Shown: in pieces, positions 35,738 to 47,262 of the stretch
How the letters are laid out: each line of letters starts with the position of its first letter
How positions within the stretch are numbered: position 1 is the stretch's first letter
NCBI GenBank assembly: GCA_032622095.1
Contig: CP136069.1
Location: 46,478,194 to 46,542,193, forward strand
DNA from: Siphonodentalium dalli
Taxonomy: Eukaryota > Mollusca > Scaphopoda > Gadilida > Siphonodentaliidae
DNA length: 64,000 bases
Reading direction: 5' to 3'
The notes under the pieces: model-generated
Told to the model about the DNA's origin: nothing
Seen by the model: only the letters and a program-made list of their open reading frames with translations
Databases searched by the model: none
Program-made: the position numbers and the translations under genes

Positions 35738-36615
35738 CATCAATGTTCATCAATCTAATCGACACAGAGTCAGGATGATATTTGATTTTTCGACTATGAA
35801 CTCAAATTTTAACAAACCGATATGGTGTTCTCGTGCCTTGAATAACATGCATGGAACATTTCAGAAAGAAACTACTAGTAGGCTGAGAATGCTCGGATAT
35901 TTTGAGGCAGAACTATAGTGATACGTGCATCGTGTCGTTGCTTTAAAAAAGAGTGACACCCCTACCACTGTTCAGCCAGTATTTATAAAAGAATATCTGT
36001 TTCTCAAGCCAAAGGTTGAACATATTCCTTGCTGTCACAATTTTTGCCTATATACAGGTTTGAATTGGAACATGTTCGAGTTAAGGGCTCCTGTAAATTC
36101 CCACTTAATAAGAACTAGAACTCAGTGTGGTCAACCACATGCCTAATGATTGGGTTGTCAGTAGACAAATATTACATGATCTGTAATTTCCATGTAAGTA
36201 ACCAAATACACTATATTTACAGGGATTACATGCATGTGTGTATCCACCATAACCATTGTTTGAAAATATTCAAAAGACATGCTGTCAAATTCAATTTCCT
36301 TTGCCACGTTCTGCCAACTGTTTTAGATTTGGTCTTACGGCCTTGTGTTGTCTGTCAAACTGCAGCCTATTAGTCCACTATAATTATATTATAATATGTA
36401 TACCTACATGCTGCACTTGTACATACACAACTACCAATTTGATAACCCTTTCTATACTAAATCATCATTGACGAGTAGTTATCAATATAGGAAATGTTCA
36501 GATAGTTTGTTGAACTTATTATACAAACATGTGTCCAATAAATAGAACACCTTCTGTACTTGTATTTATTACACGCTTGTTCCTAGAAGTACAGTGTTAT
36601 TGCTGTTCCATATTT

Positions 36616-36680
36616 ACATATCCGTATGGAACGTACGTTCCATACGCATTACGTACGTTGACGTAAAATGACGTACATGA
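36616..36680. repeat. 22-bp perfect palindrome followed by TGACGT repeats
   Basis: GTATGGAACGTACGTTCCAT plus AC forms a perfect palindrome in copy I; copy II (about 49690) has one change. TGACGT occurs three times just downstream. A regulatory role is only a possibility. Confidence 0.5.
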
Positions 36681-36823
36681 CGTTCGCCTCAACCATGAAA
36701 CTGGAACTATTTAAATAAAAGAATCATCACACATGACAAACACGCCCTGTATGTACCTAAATAAACATTCTAATCATGTATGTTTAATGCACGGATTCTA
36801 GGACGCGAAGCGTGTAATAAACG

Positions 36824-36975
36824 CAGAACGACACGATGTGTAAATGGGTTTGTCGATACGGCACTCGTGCTGTCGCAGAAGTATAGAACTCGAGGCGCAA
36901 GCGCATCTCGTTCTATCCTTCCGCGACAGCACTCGTGCCGTATCGACAAACACATTTACACATCGTGTCGTTCTG
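36824..36975. repeat. Long hairpin, about 65-bp arms
   Basis: CAGAACGACACGATGTGTAA through GATACGGCACTCGTGCTGTCG mirrors CGACAGCACTCGTGCCGTATC through TCGTGTCGTTCTG. The paralogous hairpin at 49887-50021 has a shorter, altered centre. Confidence 0.9.
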
Positions 36976-38129
36976 TGTATTTATCTGCCGTTTGCTTTTA
37001 TCCCCTGTACATCCCTGAAAATAAATAACAGACTATTCCTATGTACACTTTATAACTGACTGGGTGAATCCATTTAGTATAGAAAGGGTTAACGCAACTC
37101 GTCCTCCGGTATTCAGCACTCGCGCACTGTGGAATACTATAAACACACCTTTGTATATTGCAGTCTGGTAATCTATTTAACAGAATCAATACCACGCACG
37201 TCTCAGCAGGAACATGCCACCTCCTCAGTGTCACAATATCATGGTTGTTGTCAGTATTGTCATTATATACCCGATTTATAAACGGTTCCCACCCATCGGC
37301 CAATTAAAGCGCTCCAATTAATGAGCAATATCTACTGTCAGCCTGTTATCACGGAAATAATCCCATTGCGAACGTATTTCATAGGACTGAGATTAGCTTA
37401 TAATGGCATTATTTAGATGTGCAATATGTCAAACGCTTGTTATTAAAACAGCCCTATATGGGGATATTTCAATTTGAAATAAGCCCGTATTGTACTTATT
37501 TTCAAGAGATCAGGCTGGAAAATAACACGAATAAACCAATTCACGACATACCAGATGCATATACTGTGCTTTCACTGTGGCCGTGCCATCTAACGAAATA
37601 ACGGTATTAGTCAACTATGCGCTTTTTTACGAATCAAAATTTTTTCATTCGAGCCCCGACCGCCGGTGGGATCGCTCTGAACATCGCCCACATGGCTGTC
37701 GCATTACTGACTTCGGCGGATTATGGATACTTCTATTGTCCCTGCTGATGTCAGGCTGCTCGCACTGAGCTCAATCAACGTGGATCACTGCCTGAACCGG
37801 ACTCTAAGGGTCAATTCACACCGGGCGCGATTTTTACGGCCGTTTTCTGTCGTCCGTAAGGTCGTTCCACACCGGGCGCGAGCGATTTTTACGGCCGTTT
37901 TCTGACATCCGTAGCAGTTCAAAGCGCGCGATTTTTATGTTCACACCGCAAGCGACCGACTCGCTGACCACGAGGCGATTATAGCAGTGATTTTATGCTT
38001 CGCCGAATTCTCGCTTTGTTGCAAACCAGCGAGATAATTGGACCGCTCTCAAATAGGGTGTTTATACGACCGTAATTTTTCTATTTGATGACGGCACACT
38101 GATTTGTCGCCGCGATAATGGAGAACTTT

Positions 38130-38260
38130 AGCGAGAGGCTGTGTGTGTCTGTATGACACGTGTGTGTCTGTATGACTGTGTGTGTCTGTATGACTGTATG
38201 TATGTATGTATGTAATGTATGTATGCTATGTGTGTCTGTATGGCTGTATGTCTCTATGAC
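38130..38260. repeat. TGTGTCTGTATGAC / TGTA microsatellite
   Basis: Imperfect repeats of TGTGTCTGTATGAC followed by (GTAT)n inside the 1.65-kb element. Confidence 0.85.
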
Positions 38261-38509
38261 CAAATAATTAAACCATTTATTTTTGTGATTTTTCGTGACT
38301 GAAAGTCCACCTTAGATTACTATAGTCAGTTTATTCCTTGTAAAGAACTAAAATCATGGACCGTATAATCTGCTCCATTGGCTGGTGAATTATATTTTGG
38401 TATAATCAGGGGAAATGATAAAGAATATAACGAGGCTAGTTCATTCCAAAAGACGTTGTGGTAAACATGAGAAAATGCATTCATCAACTAATAATAATCG
38501 CGTATTACC

Positions 38510-39335
38510 GGGTGGTTGCACTCATAACTAATGTGTAGAAACGATTACACATCAAATGTGTAAACCCGGTTAATGCACATAGCAATATGTAGTTTTACAT
38601 ACAAATACATTGACCAAGTGCCGTTCTACACATAATGTGTACATTTTATTACACACAAATGTGTAAGAACGTAGAGCGTGCGCATTGCGTGCCTTCAGTT
38701 TCATAGTCTGCTACATGACGGCGATATTGTTTGAGTATATTTTTTTGGAATACAATCTACTACTGTATCAATACCCATGAAAATTTTGCGTGACGAGAAT
38801 AAACAAATTATAGACAAGGAATTAATGTAAGTTCAGAATTCCGACTTGTGAGTATTGTATTAATGATATATGAGGATTTATTTGTTAAAACTTTCATGAA
38901 GAATACTGCTCTTACTCTTGTTTATATGATTGTTGTAATACGTTAATACTAACGCCATGACCCTGGTTTGTTCATTTAAAACGAAAACTCACACATGACA
39001 GAGACAAACAAATACGTACCATTGTACGCCATGAAAGTTTTAACATATACATCTCCATGTGCCATGAATACTTTATACCCACAGTTCGGAATACTGAACT
39101 TACATTCTTGTCTACGATATATAGGTGTAAGAATTTACACAAAATGTGTAAGGCATAGGTGTTGATTTTATGCCCACTAGTGTGTATAAATGTGTATAAA
39201 TTGACCCATTTATTGTGTACAATATGTTTAAGATAAAATATGAATAATGGTTGTGTAGCAGGGCTACACGTAGTGTGTAGAAACCCTACACATTAGTCAC
39301 AAGAGTGTGGGGTGGGGGTACCCACCAAGCAGCCA
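38510..39335. mobile_element. Nested inverted-repeat element rich in TGTGTA/TACACA
   Basis: GGTGGTTGCACTCATAACTA then ATGTGTAG near 38511 is echoed in reverse by CTACACATTAGTCACAAGAG then TGTGGGGTGGG near 39285-39320. Many TACACAT/ATGTGTA pairs lie between. The ends are imprecise. Confidence 0.45.
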
Positions 39336-39791
39336 CCTGACTCCCCTGAAATTAGCGTACACACAGAATAATAACCTGACTATCGCGCGCGACGAAGCGT
39401 TTCAGTCGCTTGCGATGTGAACATAAATATCGCGCGCTTTGAACTGCTACGGACGTTAGAAAACGGCCGTTATAATCGCTCGCTCGCGCCGGGTGTGGAA
39501 CGACCTGTAGCGGCTCAAAGCGCGCGACTTTTATATTCAAACCGAAAGCGACTGGATCGCATCGTTGCGCGCGATGGTTTTATTTCGGTAGATAATCGTT
39601 TGAGTGCTTCATTTACAGGCAGGACACAAATACATTGTATATGGACATTCCCCTCAGGAATGCAGATATTTCAACACACTTCCCATGATTTTGAATAGTT
39701 TCACTACGAATATGCGAACAGTAGCAAGAGATTTCCTGCGTGAATACGTACTATCGCTTCTCTAACACGTGTAATTGAGTAGTGGAGAACA

Positions 39792-39920
39792 TGGTCAGTA
39801 CTCATTCGGCAAACCTCTTCAGATTCCGTCACCGTTTGCCCGCAGAGGTCACAGGTCGAGGAGTTCAGAATGCCCTTGGCCCGCAGAGGTCACAGGTCGA
39901 GGAGTTCATAATGGGTCAGT
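39792..39920. mobile_element. About 0.13-kb insertion specific to copy I
   Basis: GGTCAGTACT precedes and follows the extra DNA; copy II has it once (about 51198). The insert includes two units of CCGCAGAGGTCACAGGTCGA. It could be a small insertion with a 9-10-bp duplication or a local duplication. Confidence 0.6.
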
Positions 39921-40885
39921 ACTGTGAACGCTGTGAATAGTGTAGGCGACTCTAAGTAAATTATCAGTGCAGACCAAATCGGGTATTATGAAATCCGTTT
40001 GTAAGGAATGTTGCACATCTCTGGTCAGGTAAAGGAAAATCACTCTATATATAGCTATGCGATTGGACATGAGAACTTCGTTTCTTCAATTGGTGAAAGC
40101 TTAGAGTTGCACAAGGGTATTTGAATGTGTTTGACCCTTTTGCCGCGGATTGTCTATTTTTTTTAACTTAATTGACCGTATTGATTAAATCTGTCAATAT
40201 ATGAGAAAAATAGAACTCAAACCACGGGCCTGATAGAGGGTCACCAGGGGACGTTGCCAGTGGGGCTGGGACATTAAGTTGGGGGTGTCTACCCACTCCG
40301 ACTTGGTTTGAAATGTTATACTGTTGAAACATGTCGGTAAATACATTTGTTAAATGCACTGGTGGGAACATTTTACTGGAGCAAAAATACATGGACGGGT
40401 CTACATGTGTGGGCATAATATGGTGACCATTCACTAGATGCATTTTACCAGAGTAAAATTACCTGGTTCCACTCACCCTGGTATAATACCACAAAATACC
40501 AGAGTGTTTTACCATGGTTTACCAGAGTGGTTTTTTTTATAAGGGAAATATATAATTTAAAAATAATCTCATTTGACAAGGGATAAGTGTTACTTTTTTA
40601 GGGGAAGGGAGTATGCCCAACTTTGATGTCCCAAACAATATTATACTGAATGCATCCTGCTTGTGGTAATTTACCGTTCCTATTGGTTGAAAAATTATAA
40701 CTATAATCTCTATAGTCTTAAATTCCAAACTTAGTGCTGTATTTCGTGCATGGAATAGGAAACTGCATGGTTGTATTTTATCCATGGGGATGGGCTGCCC
40801 GAGTGTACTTCGACCACCTAGCACCAGACAATATTTCCGAGTCTGGGAAATTAGATTTGCATGGTTGAATTTCTCCAATGATTAA

Positions 40886-41280
40886 CCCTTTACCCAACAG
40901 AAGGGCCCTGTGCCAATGCATTCTCTTATATATGCGAGTCGACCATAGGTCGCCTCGCATATATAAGAGAATGCATTGGCTTAACACATTACAAATTATA
41001 AAATTGATAAAGAATGTAAGAAAAAATGGTAAAAAGTGTTAAAAAAAGATTTTTTTTAGGCCAATGCATTCTCTTATATATGCGAGGCGACCTATGTCGA
41101 CTCGCATATATAAGAGAATGCATTGGCACAGGGCATAACTGTAACTATCACAATGTGGTCAAGGAGCCGGTTCCAATGATATCCATATTTGTATGGTTTT
41201 ATTGAGACAGACCGAAGATATTTTAGGCTGTTAATTGGAGCTTTATTTGGCCGGTTTTGGCCGGTTTGTTGGGTAAAGGG
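40886..41280. mobile_element. piggyBac-like MITE (TTAA) with two mirrored palindromes, copy I
   Basis: TTAA flanks both ends (40882-40885, 41281-41284). The termini are CCCTTTACCCAACA and TGTTGGGTAAAGGG. Inside are two 70-bp palindromes built on TGCCAATGCATTCTCTTATA, themselves in inverted orientation about 80 bp apart. No transposase is present. The paralogue is at 52171-52562. The third block copy (about 63885) lacks the element. Confidence 0.85.
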
Positions 41281-41789
41281 TTAAGCATGATTCCTAAATG
41301 TTAGAAATGTTCAATCCAACGACCCGATACCGATTTAAACGCTTTGACCTGATTGCTTTACTCCATAATTCGAGCATAAGTCCGAATATCATGAACTGTA
41401 GAACTTTTGAAAGCATGCGAGGATGAGACACACACCGACCCTTCGTCATTACGAACCTGAATGAAATTTTCAACTGCAGTGAATACTGCCACAACGATAC
41501 CCTTTATTTATAAAATGTAACTAGTTCTCTCTGTTTATGAACCCCATCAAAATATATATTTATTCACGTCCGTGCACGATTTGAGCCAAGCACCCTTACA
41601 TAACATGCCATTTCGTCGCCGCGGAAGTTAGCAAAGGGTTAAAAAAAATGAGTGGAAATACACCCACCGACAATCCTTTAGATCACCATTCACCCGTGGA
41701 TCACGGCGGTGAAAATCAGTTATTCAACCTTGTTTAGTTGTAACTCAATACTATTTCCCCCAATGCTGTGTTATCTCTGTACTATTAAC

Positions 41790-42930
41790 GTCCCTATAAG
41801 TTGGTAAATTATCAGACCATCAAGCGATTTCTAGGTTTTTTCCAAAGGTAGATCAATCTAGTAATATATAATAACAAAAGGGTGGAGATTTTGAGCACTC
41901 CATTCTACCCTAAAAGCAATCAGTTCGCTCTCGAAATCGATCCATGTTAAAATGATGACTCACAGAGAAGATGATATATAAGTCATTTCACGTCGATGTA
42001 TGCTGTAAACAAAGATAAATCGACCAGTGTTCATGTTAAATTCCAATAAACAAGTAAGTAATTTCCTAGGATACATCAAGTCGAGTATTATAGAACACCG
42101 GTCAAGATAGTCCTGAAGACCGGTCAAGATATAGTCCTTAAGAATAAACAAACTCGAGACAAAATGATTCGTGATGCTATCGGATACAATAAAAAGGACA
42201 GTAAAACAACAGGCAGTGAAAAAATATACTTTAATTTAGATCTCACGAAAACGCAAATGGAGCAGCTCTATGAACTCCGCATAGAACTGAAAAGGAAACA
42301 GAACATTTATTCTTCTAGGAATTTCCGCTTGGAAGGTAATCGGATAGTGGAACATTGTACATGTACTTTGAAATAGTGCACTCCAGTTTAAGCAGTATTA
42401 CTCAATTTATTGTGATGTCGAAATTGTAAATGTATAATATTATTAACGGGGACTAAGAGTCAAACAGACTCGTTCTCAAATAAAGATGATGAAGTCCAGC
42501 TTTACAAACTTAGGAAATCACCTTCAAGGAACGCTGAAATTACAAACTTAATAATGCTGGAGGGGTCAGGTTAATACGTTCTCAGATTTGTGCAGCTTTC
42601 GACCAGGAACCTGTCTGTTCAACAAGAGATATTGAGTGCGCGCCAATAAACAGACACGAGAGTCGCAAAAAACAATTACAGACGACATCTAGGTGGCAAT
42701 TTTCATTCACTGAGCAGGTACATAAACTTTGAGACGAAAATCATTCATTAAAATTAACTTTTACTTCCTAGTCTGGTCGTTGAAGCATTGGACCTAGAAC
42801 AAATTGTTGTATGTCATTTCGTGAACAATTCGATTGTCAAAATTCAAAATGGCGACAAAATGACGACCGAAAGTGGTAAAATTGGACAATTTTCGCAAAA
42901 TTTTACCAGATCGTTTCCATTCATAAGAAA
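41790..42930. other. Unique interval with a possible LINE ORF1 tail
   Basis: A 70-codon frame at 42164-42376 contains DLTKTQMEQLYELRIELKRK followed by NFRLEGNRIV. It resembles the 'DLTK..LR.ELK..R..IRNGKIV' tail of some LINE ORF1 proteins. This is a weak, recalled pattern. Nothing else is recognised. Confidence 0.35.
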
Positions 42931-43262
42931 TATCGACTTGAAATTTGGTATGTGAATGTATCTTGCCCCGGATACGAATTTTATCGGGTCTCCGAGCCCG
43001 TGCGACGCCAGCTTCGCGCATGCGCAGACCATATCTCGGAAACGGGTAGAGGTATCGACTTGAAATTTCGGGCTGGGTAGAGCTATCGACTTGAAATTTG
43101 CTATGTGAATGTATCTTGCCCCGGATACGAATTGTATCGGGTCACCGAGCCCGTGCGACGCCAGCTTCGCGCATGCGCAGACCAGATCTCGGAAACGGGT
43201 AGAGCTATCCACTTGAAATTTGGTTTTTGAATAGCCCGGACAACGTCGGGCTCATCGGCTGG
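42930..43262 (+). mobile_element. Helitron-like element P1 (5' truncated)
   Basis: It contains 122-bp satellite units and then the 3' hairpin GCCCGGACAACGTCGGGC, TCATCGG and CTGG. The next element begins at once with TCTATAATATATTTTGAAGA. Confidence 0.7.
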
Positions 43263-44083
43263 TCTATAATATATTTTGAAGACCTCTGTTTGTCTGTCTG
43301 TCTGTCTGTCTGTATGTCTGTCTGTATGTCATTAATACAAATCTACGATTCTCGACCGATCGGGATGAAACTTGGTACGTGTGTGTTGTTTGACCAGGCG
43401 GTCGTCGTTGTCGTATTGGCGAGTCCGTGTGGCGCCCACTTCGCGCATGCGCAGACGAGATCTCGAAAACGGGTGGAGCTATCGACTTGAAATTTGGTAT
43501 GTGAATGTATCTTGCCCCGAATACGAATTTTATCGGGTCGCAGAGCCCGTGCGACGCCAGCTTCGCGCATACGCAGACCAGATCTCGGAAACGGGTGGAG
43601 CTATCGACTTGAAATTTGCTATGTGAGTGTATCTTGCCCCGAATACGAATTTTATCGGGTCGCCGAGCCCGTGCGACGCCAGCTTCGCGCATGCGCAGAC
43701 CAGATCTCGGAAACTGGTGGAGCTATCGACGAGATCTCGGAAACGGGTGGAGCTATCGACTTGAAATTTGCTATGTGAATGTATCTTGCCCCGAATACGA
43801 ATTTTATCGGGTCGCCGAGCCCGTGCGACGCCAGCTTCGCGCATGCGCAGACCAGATCTCGGAAACTGGTGGAGCTATCGACGAGATCTCGGAAACGGGT
43901 GGAGCTATCGACTTGAAATTTGGTATGTGAATGTATCTTGCCCCGGATACGAATTTTATCGGTCGCCGAGCCCGTGCGACGCCAGCTTCGCGCATGCGCA
44001 GACGAGATCTCGGAAACGGGTGGAGCTATCGACTTGAAATTTGGTTTTTGAATAGCCCGGACAACGTCGGGCTCATCGGCTGG
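43263..44083 (+). mobile_element. Helitron-like element P2
   Basis: The 5' end TCTATAATATATTTTGAAGA is followed by a (GTCT)n tract and a CGACCGATCGGGATGAAACT segment. Four to five 122-bp units follow, two of them with a 24-bp duplication (GAGATCTCGGAAACGGGTGG). The 3' hairpin and CTGG close it. Confidence 0.75.
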
Positions 44084-44339
44084 TCTATAATATATTTTGA
44101 AGACCTCTGTTTGTCTGTCTGTCTGTCTGTATGTCTGTCTGTATGTCATTAATACAAATTTCGGGCTGGGTAGAGCTATCGACTTGAAATTTGCTATGTG
44201 AATGTATCTTGCCCCGGATACGAATTGTATCGGGTCGCCGAGCCCGTGCGACGCAAGCTTCGCGCATGGAAACGGGTAGAGCTATCGACTTGAAATTTGG
44301 TTTTTGAATAGCCCGGACAACGTCGGGCTCATCGGCTGG
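44084..44339 (+). mobile_element. Helitron-like element P3 (short, one satellite unit)
   Basis: Same ends as P2, only 256 bp. The satellite unit is internally deleted at GCGCATGG. Confidence 0.7.
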
Positions 44340-45011
44340 TCTATAATATATTTTGAAGACCTCTGTTTGTCTGTCTGTCTGTCTGTCTGTATGTCTGTCT
44401 GTATGTCATTAATACAAATCTACGATTCTCGACCGATCGGGACGAAACTTGGTACGTGTGTGTAGTTTGACCAGGCGGTCGTCGTTGTCGTATTGGCGAG
44501 TCCGTGTGGCGCTCACTTCGCGCATGCGCAGACGAGATCTCGAAAAACGGGTGGAGCTATCGACTTGAAATTTGGTATGTGAATGTATCTTGCCCCGGAT
44601 ACGAATTTTATCGGGTCGCCGAGCCCTTGCGACGCCAGCTTCGCGCATGCGCAGACGAGATCTCGGAAACGGGTGGAGCTATCGACTTGAAATTTGGTAT
44701 GTGAATGTATCTTGCCCCGGATACGAATTTTATCGGGTCGCCGAGCCCGTGCGACGCCAGCTTCGCGCATGCGCAGACCATATCTCTGAAACGGGTAGAG
44801 GTATCGACTTGAAATTTCGGGCTGGGTAGAGCTATCGACTTGAAATTTGCTATGTGAATGTATCTTGCCCCGGATACGAATTGTATCGGGTCGCCGAGCC
44901 CGTGCGACGCCAGCTTCGCGCATGCGCAGACCAGATCTCGGAAACGGGTAGAGCTATCGACTTGAAATTTGGTTTTTGAATAGCCCGGACAACGTCGGGC
45001 TCATCGGCTGG
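44340..45011 (+). mobile_element. Helitron-like element P4
   Basis: Same 5' TC end, (GTCT)n, four satellite units, 3' hairpin and CTGG. Confidence 0.75.
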
Positions 45012-45560
45012 TCTATAATATATTTTGAAGACCTCTGTTTGTCTGTCTGTCTGTCTGTCTGTATGTCTGTCTGTATGTCATTAATACAAATCTACGATTC
45101 TCGACCGATCGGGATGAAACTTGGTACGTGTGTGTTGTTTGACCAGGCGGTCGTCGTTGTCGTATTGGCGAGTCCGTGTGGCGCCCACTTCGTGCATGCG
45201 CAGACGAGATCTCGAAAACGGGTGGAGCTATCGACTTGAATTTTGGTATGTGAATGTATCTTGCCCCGGATACAAATTTTATCGGATCGCCGAGCCCTTG
45301 CGACGCCAGCTTCGCGCATGCGCAAACGAGATCTCGGAAACGGATGGAGCTATCGACTTGAAATTTGGTATGTGAATGTATCTTGCCCCGGATACGAATT
45401 TTATCGGGTCGCCGAGCCCGTGCGACGCCAGCTTCGCGCATGCGCAGACCATATCTCGGAAACGGGTAGAGGTATCGACTTGAAATTTCGGGCTGGGTAG
45501 AGCTATCGACTTGAAATTTGGTTTTTGAATAGCCCGGACAACGTCGGGCTCATCGGCTAG
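45012..45560 (+). mobile_element. Helitron-like element P5 (last in array)
   Basis: Same architecture, but it ends in CTAG followed by T, the canonical Helitron 3' junction with host DNA. Confidence 0.75.
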
Positions 45561-45616
45561 TTACTATATATAATAGATTGGTATATAATATGTGGGGCGA
45601 TACTGGATTATCCCAC

Positions 45617-45890
45617 AACTTGATATCTAGCTCATTAAATTCGGAATTGCATACTTTTGTGGTTGCGGTAAAGAACATTGCGAATCACCAAGACAACAAA
45701 TGTGTTATTTAGCAAACATGCTTTATCAAGTCATCAAAAATAAGTTCTCAATGTGTGATCATGTAGTGGAGGGATTCCCTTGTTCGATTTTGGGTCCATT
45801 AGCTCCTTTACTGTTTGCCAGAAATATTTCTATGACGGATGAGATTGAATGTTAATTTGTATAATATCCCCATGTTGTCGCTCAGCAAAT
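45617..45890 (-). pseudogene. Third fragment of the 30.5-33 kb LINE family
   Basis: DNA matches 33020-33170 and 32110-32270 in the same order (GATATCTAGCTCATTAAATT; TTTGCCAGAAATATTTCTAT). It is too decayed for a frame. Confidence 0.65.
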
Positions 45891-46138
45891 TTGATTGCAA
45901 ATGATATGATAATGATATGATAATGGTATAATAATGAGGGGGCTCACCTTATCTGAGGAAATACCCACATGACGTCATTTGTCGCACGCTCTCTTTGTCA
46001 TAAAGAAAGATATATCTGTAAGCATAGCTAAGGTAACATTGTGCAAATTGTAATTATTTTGGTAGTTTGATTCCTCAACGAACATGGCATGTCACTATAA
46101 TGGATATAGTATCAATGTTTTAGAATAATCCATATATA

Positions 46139-46845
46139 CCGGTATAAGGGGTAGGGGTTGTAGCAACTGATTTATAATAATTTATATAGACCGATATTCC
46201 TTATTGTAAGGAATATGGGTGGTAGTCTCTGATGTATAATAATTAATATATTTACCGGTATTACTTATTATAAGGGGCAGAGGTGGTACTTCTGATTTAT
46301 AATAATTCATATATACCGATATTACTTATTATGAGGGGTAAAGGGGTGGTAACCTCTTATTTATAATAATTCATATATTCAGGTATTACTTGTTATAAGG
46401 GGCAGAGTGGTAGCCTATGATTTATAATAATTTATATATACCGGTATTCCTTATTATAAGGGGTAGGAGTGGTAGCCTCAGATTAATAATAATTCATAAA
46501 AACCGGTATTACTTATTATGAGGGGCAGGGATGGTAGGCTATGATTTATAATAATTCATAGATACCGGTATTCCTTATTATAAAGGATATATAGGTGGTA
46601 GCCTATGATTTATAATTTATAATTAATATATTCCGGTATTCCTCATTATAAGGGGTAGGGGTGGTACCACTGATCTTATTTATAATAATTCATATATACC
46701 GGTATTACTTATTATGAGGGGTATAGGGGTGGTAACTTCTTATTTATAATAATTCATATATTCCGGTATTCCTTATTATAAGGGTAGGGGTGGTAGTCTC
46801 CGATTTATAATAATTCTTGTATACCTGTATTTACATGCATGGTAT
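46139..46845. repeat. 62-bp tandem repeat, about 11 units
   Basis: The unit is roughly TTTATAATAATTCATATATA, CCGGTATTACTTATTATAAG, GGGTAGGGGTGGTAGCCTCT, GA, with 10-20% divergence between units. It is AT-rich with an ACCGGT core. Confidence 0.9.
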
Positions 46846-46892
46846 ACACATATATGGCAATTGGATGCGCGATCTAACATTTATTTGTAGCG

Positions 46893-46938
46893 CCTTTTAT
46901 ATTATATTATATTATATTATATTATATTATATTATATA
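46893..46938. repeat. (TATAT)n-type pentanucleotide microsatellite
   Basis: ATATT repeated about nine times without interruption. Confidence 0.95.
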
Positions 46939-46939
46939 A

Positions 46940-47262
46940 CTATATGTACTATAAACATCCTCATATACATATGCACATATATTCGCGCTGCAAGCACGCA
47001 TATATTTATACATAATTTATATACTGTATTTTAGTATATATATGTATAACATACCGGTATATATAGGCCTCTATATCTACGCGTGACCATTTTGTGAATG
47101 TAACATGGAGTACACCTTTAAATAAATCGACCGATATATTAGATTCGACACGACAAAGATGCGTCCGTCTGAAACAAAATTGATCGCAGACACATCACCG
47201 ACGGATTTAATACAATTAGATTCGAGTCGACAAAAATCCGTCGTTTGGAACGGGCCTACTAC
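46940..47262. other. Short unique interval
   Basis: It has AT-rich DNA and a weak pair of CGACA-AA-ATCCGTC motifs (47155, 47230). No gene is seen. Confidence 0.4.

Larger units (their letters stand above)
36446..37088. mobile_element. TTAA-type MITE with CCCTTTCTATACTAAAT termini, copy I
   Basis: The inverted ends are CCCTTTCTATACTAAAT and ATTTAGTATAGAAAGGG. TTAA follows on the right and ATAA (probably mutated) precedes on the left. It contains a 150-bp hairpin (36824-36975) and the truncated LINE piece that is longer in copy II (49220-50134). Confidence 0.6.
37859..39506. mobile_element. 1.65-kb element with AGGTCGTTCCACACC inverted termini, GTA duplication
   Basis: The left end AGGTCGTTCCACACCGGGCG is matched by the right end CGCCGGGTGTGGAACGACCT. 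Inverted similarity extends about 95 bp (ACGGCCGTTTTCT, GCGCGCGAT). GTA flanks both sides (37856-37858, 39507-39509). Copy II lacks it and keeps a single GTAGCGGCTCAAAGC at about 50920. The target itself is a related sequence (TTTTTACGGCCGTTTTCT just outside). 3-bp duplications suit PIF/Harbinger-type transposition, though the target is GTA rather than TWA. No transposase is present. Confidence 0.8.
33512..41789. repeat. Segmental duplication, copy I
   Basis: It aligns colinearly with 47263-53075, from TTCTGAATGATAGCAATGTA to TCTGTACTATTAAC. Length accounting supports the alignment. Removing three copy-I insertions (about 991, 1651 and 130 bp with duplications) and adding about 0.3 kb missing from copy I gives 5.8 kb, the length of copy II. 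No host gene is evident. Short open frames shared by both copies, such as the one ending at 35918 / 48686, have no recognised domain. Confidence 0.9.
42940..45535 (+). repeat. 122-bp tandem satellite, plus-strand arrays
   Basis: These are the same units as 16205-17278, in the opposite orientation: ATCGACTTGAAATTTGGTAT, GTGAATGTATCTTGCCCCGG, TTATCGGGTCGCCGAGCCC, GCGCATGCGCAGACGAGATC. They are split among P1-P5 by Helitron junctions. All open frames here are satellite translations. Confidence 0.9.
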
